64,000 bases of DNA from Scolanthus callimorphus (lineage: Eukaryota > Cnidaria > Anthozoa > Actiniaria > Edwardsiidae). A program made the position numbers and the translations under genes. Numbering within the stretch: the first letter of the stretch is position 1; each line of letters opens with the position of its first letter. The notes beneath the pieces were generated by a model. It was not told where the DNA came from. It did no database searches and saw only the letters and a list, made by a program, of their open reading frames with translations. Positions 58,001-64,000 of this stretch are shown in pieces. The stretch covers positions 15,292,501-15,356,500 of the forward strand of contig CM066916.1 in assembly GCA_033964015.1 (NCBI GenBank). Direction: 5' to 3'.

Positions 58001-58408
58001 ACACACAACACATACACACACGCCCCACTTCAAAGGATGTCCTCCACAATCCGTGCGTCCAGTATACTTTGTTCAACCCCAAAAATGTTGTTCAATGTTT
58101 AAGTGATTTAAAACAAAACTTATTATTTGTAAATTCTTTTTACTTGATTCAGAATCCAGCAAAATGACATTGAGAACATTCCAGCCTTCATATTCTTGGC
58201 CTTGTTGTATGTGCTGACCAAGCCAGTCCAACATGTCGCCTTCATTGCCTTCGGTGTGTTTGTGGCTGCACGTATTCTACACACCACTCTCTATTGGTTG
58301 GCAGCTCCTCACAGGGTCCGTGGAATGTTCTTTATCATTGGTACGCTAGTTAATCTTTTTCTGGCTGGTAATGTCCTATGGATTGGTGTTCAAGCCTTTA
58401 TTAAGTAG
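52052..58408 (+). CDS. Microsomal glutathione S-transferase 1-like (MAPEG family)
   Basis: Three coding exons are supported: 52052-52138 (29 codons, starts MDPLLSFDNRTFEAFAVS, donor GTGAGC), 57624-57721 (VLSSPEDYDDIAAL... ending phase 2) and 58153-58408 (stop TAG). The last carries the MAPEG hallmark QQNDIENIPAFIF and three hydrophobic segments, with R-x-L-H-T-x-x-Y as in MGST1. MGST1-type enzymes are integral endoplasmic-reticulum or mitochondrial outer-membrane proteins that conjugate glutathione and reduce lipid peroxides. The exon coding the cytosolic turn after the first transmembrane helix (about 11-15 residues expected between FYV and VLSSPED) is not identified in the 5.5-kb intron. 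54770-54826 is a weak candidate. The product could instead belong to another MAPEG subfamily. Confidence 0.82.
52800..52818. repeat. Short palindrome tgcggccgaaggccgca
   Basis: A perfect GC-rich hairpin inside a larger ctcc/ggag inverted pair, probably the edge of a repeat. Confidence 0.6.
52819..54360. other. MGST-like gene intron, unassigned part
   Basis: Contains a purine-rich stretch (53050-53450) and another AAAGATGGCAGCC motif on the minus strand near 53810. Short open frames here lack family motifs. Confidence 0.4.
54770..54826 (+). other. Weak candidate for the missing MAPEG exon
   Basis: A 57-nt in-phase segment between an AG after CAACAG and a GTAAAA donor would encode QPEGAFARGGFRK followed by six residues. 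It lies between the two firm exons and is basic, like the cytosolic loop of MGST1, but lacks convincing family motifs. Confidence 0.2.
54839..55121. mobile_element. MITE, agagcagtttccacatgac family, copy 3
   Basis: Ends agagcagtttccacatgact / …gtgaaagccgctata. The interior has several gtgattggtt boxes in both orientations. Confidence 0.65.
55317..55860. repeat. G-rich degenerate repeat block
   Basis: Begins with the gggggactcccctatttttg end, then direct repeats of ggggtcacccaaaaaaatac-type units, then gaaattccaggggtgggggtc units. No gene. Confidence 0.6.
56460..56645. repeat. Tandem attccagggtggg repeat
   Basis: Six or more diverged copies of tccagggtggg spaced 25-40 bp apart. Confidence 0.65.
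56938..57135. repeat. 20-bp tandem repeat with inverted arm (caatcgat family)
   Basis: About 4.5 tandem units of tgccaatcgataccaattga, then a 30-bp spacer, then an inverted block of tatcgattg/attgatattgatt units, giving a foldback structure. Confidence 0.8.
57778..57895. repeat. C/G-rich foldback after the MGST penultimate exon
   Basis: gaaaatatccaccaccccca is inverted around C and G tracts (…ggggggaaatattttctg). Confidence 0.6.
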
Positions 58409-60743
58409 AGCAAAATAGTTGTTCTTCCATGTTGTGTAAGCACATTCTTAACTATTTACAGGAAGTCTGAATAATCATGCATGTTTGCAAGCAGTGCAAC
58501 TTGGACCCAGCTTAATTCTTCCTCCAGCGGCTTTTTTGTCAAAGATAGCCTCTCACGAAATACCATTGACTTTTATATTTATTTTTATAACAGGTGTAAA
58601 TCCGTGCATGGCAATCCAATTTTTATATGCCTTGTGTTCTCATCTTTGGATCCAACCCAGTGTTTAAACTTTGCCCACAAAGTCGCTCACATCATTATAT
58701 GTTATTTTAAATCATAAGGTCGCCTTTTTCTAGCCAACTTTACATGTATAAAGCAATATTTTACAACAGCCAGCAATTTACTTGGCTCTATTTCCTCCAG
58801 TCTATATATTCTTTTGCGTACTGTGCTGACTTTCTTGCCATTTGGACCAAACAGATTGTACAGAAAGAACCCCCACAAGTACTGTCACACTCATTTTTTT
58901 CATAAAAGCTTTAAAAAAATTATATTTATTAAAAAGTTAATTCTTTTTGTCACAGCCGGCTAGTCCATTCTATAAGCTTACCAACGATATATAGGTTGAC
59001 ATGTTTTGTTTAAACTAAGGACGAGTATGATGTTTTTTTCCGAGGGCGTGCGCGAAGGTTCTCAGTAACCTTAAGACTAACAACTAGGATGCGACTGCAG
59101 TCACAAACGTTGCAAATGGTTAGGGGCCAAATATGTCCAGGAGCGCAACGTTGTGTTGTTACAAAAAGCATGGGAAAATAATTGAAATAATCAATATTTT
59201 CCATTTATCATCATTACATTCCTTCACCAAAGCAATCTTCTGTTATTTTTTGTGAACTTCAACGTTTTGAAACCACTAAATTTGGTTCGCGTGATATTTT
59301 TCTTATGTCGTTATGTCGCAAGTGTGCAGGCTTTAGAGACTGCGTTAGGAACACAGAGTCCATTATAAGCGAGGAGAGCGAGCTTAGTGAGACTCGTTAC
59401 TTCGTCACTCGCTTATCCACTCCGTGGCTAGCTCAAGTTTGCACCGCTCGCTTACATGTGTATGGACTAAAACAAAAAAAAAACAAGAAAGTCAGCACAG
59501 GACGCAAAATAATACACACACTCGAGGAAGTAGAGGTGTGTGAAGTTTATTAGTAATTATAGCATAATTAAAGCAAGAATGTTTTCATTCAGATGCGTTG
59601 CCGGGACGTTTTGGCGGGTATACAGGCTATGCTAAAGAAAAAGTGCAACCCTTTATTTCCGTGGTACATTACTGCGCTATTTGAGTTGTGCCCGTGTGGC
59701 GTACAAATAGCTACGCGTCTGTCATTTCCAGTTAGACTTACTTCCAGTTAGTCTTTCAAACCATCACCTGCACAAAAAAAACATTTTCTCTTGGATCTAC
59801 GTCAGCGTAGTACCGGGTTTGTTTTTTTACTTCCTTTCTTTTTGCTTTTTTTTGTCTTCTTAAAAGACAATAGCTTCTACGTTCTGCCAGCAGAGGAAAG
59901 TTTAGAGAAATTCTATATAATTATTCAAAGCTTCAGGAGCCTAGATTTCGCTAGGAAAATAGCACGAGAAAAGGGATATCGCACGATTTCGCTAGGAAAA
60001 TAGCACGAGAAAAGCGAAATCGCACGAGTCGCGCAACGACGAGGGCGATATCGCATTTTTGAGTGCTATTTTCGTCGGAATCTACCGACCGAAGACTTTG
60101 AATATACTTGAATCGTATAATATGTCGTCCGCAGTTTCCACAGAAAAAGAGATATCATACGATTCTAATAATGATGCCTTCCCCGGCCACGTCTAGTGGA
60201 TTTTCTTGGTCAACCCGATCTTGTTCCGTTAACTAATCCTGCTGCCAATAAAAAGGCGCATAACTCACCATCCATTGTAGCTTTTTACTAAAATCACCAT
60301 GCTCTTTTCTTTTCAGAGCATTATTTGGGCGAAGCTGCTCATTTTAAGCGGGGTGACCGGGTCACGTGACCTCTTAGTGTAAAAAGCCTAGAGAACCATT
60401 ATCAAATTCATCCCTTATTCATAGGATGCTTATCCAATATCTGCACTGGGTTCGTATCAGGTGACACTACTTGTATCCCCCGATAAAGAATGGCTAGTTG
60501 TCTGATATAGAATACTAATACGGACAAATTTTATCAGGAAGTCCCTCAACCCATTCTGTCACATATTCACTACGTACTACAACGTAGCTTCTTTTATCCA
60601 AATCAAGTTGTTAAGCTAGGATTACTTGCCGTGTAATAGTACTAAGCCTTTGCCAGAAAGTAAATATCAAAAATCTCATTTTCATTGACATTGTTTAATT
60701 TCCAAAAAGGTTGCTAATCTGAGCTGCGGCTGGATAGTCCTTC
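58409..60743. other. Downstream of the MGST-like gene: no gene recognised
   Basis: Holds the dispersed repeat at 59150-59325 and a small foldback near 59940-60060 (aaatagcacgagaaaag direct repeat and inverse). No supported exon. Confidence 0.5.
59150..59325. repeat. Dispersed repeat shared with 32268-32440
   Basis: See the copy at 32.3 kb. No coding content. Confidence 0.65.
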
Positions 60744-61031
60744 TTACTGCGATTTTCATAATTCTGCCACTTGACATTCCCGAACGCCAAACTGCGTTTT
60801 TGCTTCCGTCAATCAAACCTTTTAAGTTAAGTCCACGCATGTTTTCTTAGTTTGGTTTGCATTTTATAGTGAAACATTTTGTTTTGAAGCCTAGCTAGAC
60901 CCTATCAGTTCACAAGATCTATCAAAACCTCCGTGAAATCACCCAGAGCTGTTCACTCGTTTGATTGACGGAAGCCAAACCGCGGTTTGTAGGTTGGTGT
61001 AGATTTCGCAGAATTATGAAAATCGCAGTAA
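60744..61031. mobile_element. MITE with 24-bp perfect TIR
   Basis: ttactgcgattttcataatt begins the left end and is exactly inverted at the right, with ccgtcaatcaaac/gtttgattgacgg inner pairs. It starts about 15 bp beyond the stop of the 61047-61285 exon. Confidence 0.85.
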
Positions 61032-61046
61032 AGGTGTCTTCGTTAT

Positions 61047-61285
61047 CTACGTACTCATGGCGTGATTCTCATGCGATTCATCGGCAGCCCGGATGGTTTT
61101 GATTGTCATGATTTCTACTCCTTCTATCTCAGTTCCTGGAATCACAGGATCGGGATTACCCCAGTTTCCCATCTGAATCCCGTTTGAAGCGGTGCGTGGG
61201 AAACCGCTCGCCTTCTGTGTGCTCCAACCATCACCGTAGCTAACGACGGGATAAGCGGGTTCCCCGTGCTTGGGCACGTCTAGAC
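61047..61285 (-). CDS. Probable terminal exon of an unrecognised gene
   Basis: On the minus strand a clean acceptor (TTTTAACAG) is followed by an open frame of about 78 codons, ending in TAG at 61047. The peptide is well mixed and not repetitive: it includes DVPKHGEPAYPVVSYGDGW, then ASGFPRTASNGIQMGNWGN, then PVIPGTEIEGVEIMTIKTI. I do not recognise the family. Upstream exons would lie at higher coordinates, perhaps beyond the window; none was found in 61286-64000. A 287-bp inverted-repeat element begins about 15 bp after the stop codon, so the 3' UTR appears to contain or abut it. Confidence 0.5.
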
Positions 61286-61822
61286 CTGTTAAAATACAGA
61301 TGGCGAATGTTTGTTAGCAACTGACCTGGTAAAACCCGACCTGGTGGAGATTTTTACCCTACCTGGTGGATTTGTTGCTCCGTGGTACCTGCCGAGTTTT
61401 CAAAATCTCCCTGACAGATTTTCCCCTTCCCTGGTACAAATTCCGACTGACCGGGTACTGTCCCGGTGCATTTTCCCCAAGCGAAAATAGGCAAAATTTT
61501 ACAATTCCCAAACAACCGACTGATTTTACGTTTTGCATGTCCTAACGCCCATGGTTCTGCTTGAAAGTGTTTGCGCTTTTATTACTTTATCTTGTGAAAC
61601 TCTTCCCCAAAATATCCTCCAAAACGCGAATTTTGTCTGACAATCTCCCAACTTAGCCAAAGTATCTGGGTACTAAAATTTGTACATTAAGATTTTCCAA
61701 AGGGACAGTACCGGGGCAAATATATATCTCAGCGCGCCGTGCCATTGTATATATATAGATGTTTACATGGCAAGAGCCTGACAACAATATCAAGCTCTTA
61801 CCAAGTAATAATTTATTTATAT

Positions 61823-62819
61823 AGAGCAGATTTCGTATGACTGTGAAAAGTACCGTGACAAAGCTGTTCCGCGCCGCGAACGTGACCGTTGCCGCGAGTA
61901 CGTGATTTCTTGGCGATTTCATTCCATCGACAGCAGGCCAGCATCGGGCAGAATGGCGGGACATATGCTTATGCGCATATAATTAAAAGCCTAGAATCAC
62001 TCGCTAGAACCTCATTATCTTGTTGGCGGGAACCTCAAATACAGAGAAAAGAGCAAAATGCATACCAAATAGGCTGCTAAAAACTCTTATTACCGCTTTG
62101 CTTTAAAAGCTTATCCCCGGTTACATCGGTTTTCTTGTTAATGAAGGATAAACCAATATATTTGTGTATATGTCGAGTTGTCTGGCTTTAAAAAACCTCA
62201 GATTTTTTTCGTATGCATACGGACTACTTTAAGGGAAAATTTGTATGAAACGCGAACTTTGCGACCTTATATCTCTAAAACGGTCGACATTTAATTCTAG
62301 TTACATCGTTTTTTTAATAGCCACAAATACAAGTTTTAAATTGATACTTGTCTCACTAAAATCGGTTAAGAAAATCATGTGATTTTTTTAACAAACCACG
62401 CAAAACCCGTAAAATGGCTTATTCTTAGATAATTATTCATCTTCCCTTGAACACAACTTTTCACACTGATGCTCCCCTGGGACGGCCAGAGTTAGTCGAG
62501 CGCATTATTCAAATTCACAATCAGCTGGCTGTAGTCGACATGCAAAACGTTATGGAGAAACTTGTAAACATTAACTTAAACATCAACTGGCTTCCACAAA
62601 TCAGGAATTAGTATGGAAAGGAAGCACATACATCGAGAAACGGTAAGAAGTTCTGAATATAATCTCCTGTAAAATCTTAGGCGCGAAAGTTAAAACATGC
62701 AAGCATCGAGAAATTCACGCGAAAATCGCTCAATCAGATAGATTTTAACTTAATGTTTGCAAATAATTTTGTGAAGATGCCGTGTCACGGTACTTTTCAC
62801 AGTCATACGAAATCTGCTC

Positions 62820-62820
<1 letters not shown>
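61823..62820. mobile_element. 1-kb element with 38-bp perfect TIR
   Basis: agagcagatttcgtatgact through aaaagtaccgtgaca is exactly inverted at the right end (38 bp identical). Flanks are TA-rich (tatat), so the TSD is unclear. No transposase frame. Probably a non-autonomous DNA transposon related to the agagcag MITEs. Confidence 0.85.
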
Positions 62821-62850
<30 letters not shown>

Positions 62851-63629
62851 TTTATAGGCGTTTAAAAAACAAAACGGTGTTTCTAGGATAAGGTAATGTT
62901 CTGTAACAGACTTCACATGCACTTTTGCCGCAGAAGTGTAGGTCGCTGCTTCTAAATGAGGGTCGTGTAAATAACAACGTAAAAAAACGAGGGCACTATT
63001 GTTTAGCACCAGAAGGTTTATCGACCTGGTGGGAAAAAACACCGACCTGGTGGAAAATTGGGCAACCTGGTGACCTTTTTATTGAAAACCTGCCGAGAAG
63101 GGTGTTGAAAATTGAAGATCTCCTTAATTTTCGCAGGACCTCAGCTTTCTAAAGGCCGGTTTACATTTGCGACTTTTATTGCATTTGCCGCGGTGATTTT
63201 TCTCGCGCAAATTGCAATTCCAACTCTATTGTGCAACGAGATGCACGTTCGGTGCGATTTCTGTGCTCTCTTTTCTTCAAACCGCATCAAGTTGCAAAGA
63301 GTTTTGAACATGTTTGAATTCTTCGCGAAATCACGCAACAAAATAGCGGAAGATCGCGCCGCACAGGAGTTTACATTAGTGATTTTGAGTTGACGTGTAA
63401 AAAGAAAAGAAAAAATTGCCGCGACTCGCGTGACAAAAATTACAGCAAAAATGGCACTTAGGGTAAACAGGTCTTAAGTAAGGATCTACTAGAGGGACAC
63501 AAATCTTAGGCCTTACTTTTGATATTCACTTTGAGCTTGATAACAAAAAAACGTGGCGCAAAGGCTCCCAGTTGATAATATATTTAATGAACATTTACTT
63601 GACGACTGTGAATGTACTACTAATGTATC

Positions 63630-63943
63630 AGTCAATTCCAGCGGTGACCATCCCCCCCCCCCCCCCCCCCCCGGGACACCGTGGGGCATTTGCACACCAC
63701 TGCCTTCCCTGGGGTGGGGAAATTTTGAAAATTTTGCTGGCCCCGGGGTCGGGAATTGTTTTTCCCCGGGGAAGGGGGGTGGGGAATTTTGATTTTCTCA
63801 TCTCAAGCGCGTCGGGTTTTGCGAACTACAACACCAGTTATAATAACTATCGATTGGCAGTTACAATGTCCCAGTTACAGAAAATAACGCCACATAAAAT
63901 ATAATGCAGAGCATGGCCCGTATACACCACGTTTGGGGAAGAC
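63630..63943 (+). repeat. Dispersed repeat with poly-C tract, inverted copy of 51218-51510
   Basis: Runs from tcagtcaattccagcggtga through the C tract at 63652-63672 to accacgtttggggaagac. Confidence 0.8.
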
Positions 63944-64000
63944 ACATTTGCACATTTCGCAGTTAACGTCTTCTAAAGAGAAGAAACAGATTTCGCAATT

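Overview
This is a eukaryotic genomic window with large intron-rich genes, GT-AG introns, a Pol III tRNA gene, tRNA-derived SINEs, non-LTR retrotransposons and many short inverted-repeat (MITE-like) elements. The gene content (a DUF4062-NACHT-TPR STAND protein, SMYD5 and a MAPEG-family microsomal GST) and the repeat style suggest a cnidarian, most likely an anthozoan such as a stony coral. That assignment is inference; no species marker is visible.

Layout. 1-6.1 kb: mostly non-genic, with a SINE head, a 228-bp tandem duplication, three MITE-like elements and two weak unrecognised coding candidates. 6.1-13.5 kb: two head-to-tail CR1/L2-like LINEs on the minus strand. One is 5'-truncated. The other is near full length, with ORF1 (coiled coil plus SGNH esterase) and ORF2 (endonuclease plus reverse transcriptase). 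14.7-43.0 kb: one plus-strand gene with 25 recognisable exons, encoding DUF4062 - NACHT NTPase - winged-helix-like region - TPRs and ending in a clear stop. Its 5' exon is not identified. Its introns hold a minus-strand tRNA-Pro(AGG), a 5-kb L1-type LINE with a perfect 16-bp target-site duplication, a third CR1/L2-like LINE with an internal deletion, SINEs and many MITEs. 43.4-44.6 kb: a MITE interrupted by a tandem tRNA-SINE multimer flanked by a 17-bp duplication. 44.8-52.0 kb: SMYD5 on the minus strand, all 11 coding exons resolved (425 codons). 52.05-58.4 kb: a microsomal GST-like gene on the plus strand, head-to-head with SMYD5 and 88 bp from it, with one small exon unresolved. 58.4-64 kb: repeats, a 1-kb element with 38-bp perfect terminal inverted repeats, and the probable last exon of an unrecognised minus-strand gene.

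A cross-cutting observation: nearly every frame break in the L1, the near-full-length CR1/L2-like LINE and the STAND gene is a single missing base, usually in a homopolymer. No frame break is seen in SMYD5. This looks more like residual long-read homopolymer error, worst in multi-copy sequence, than biological decay, so pseudogene calls here should be cautious.
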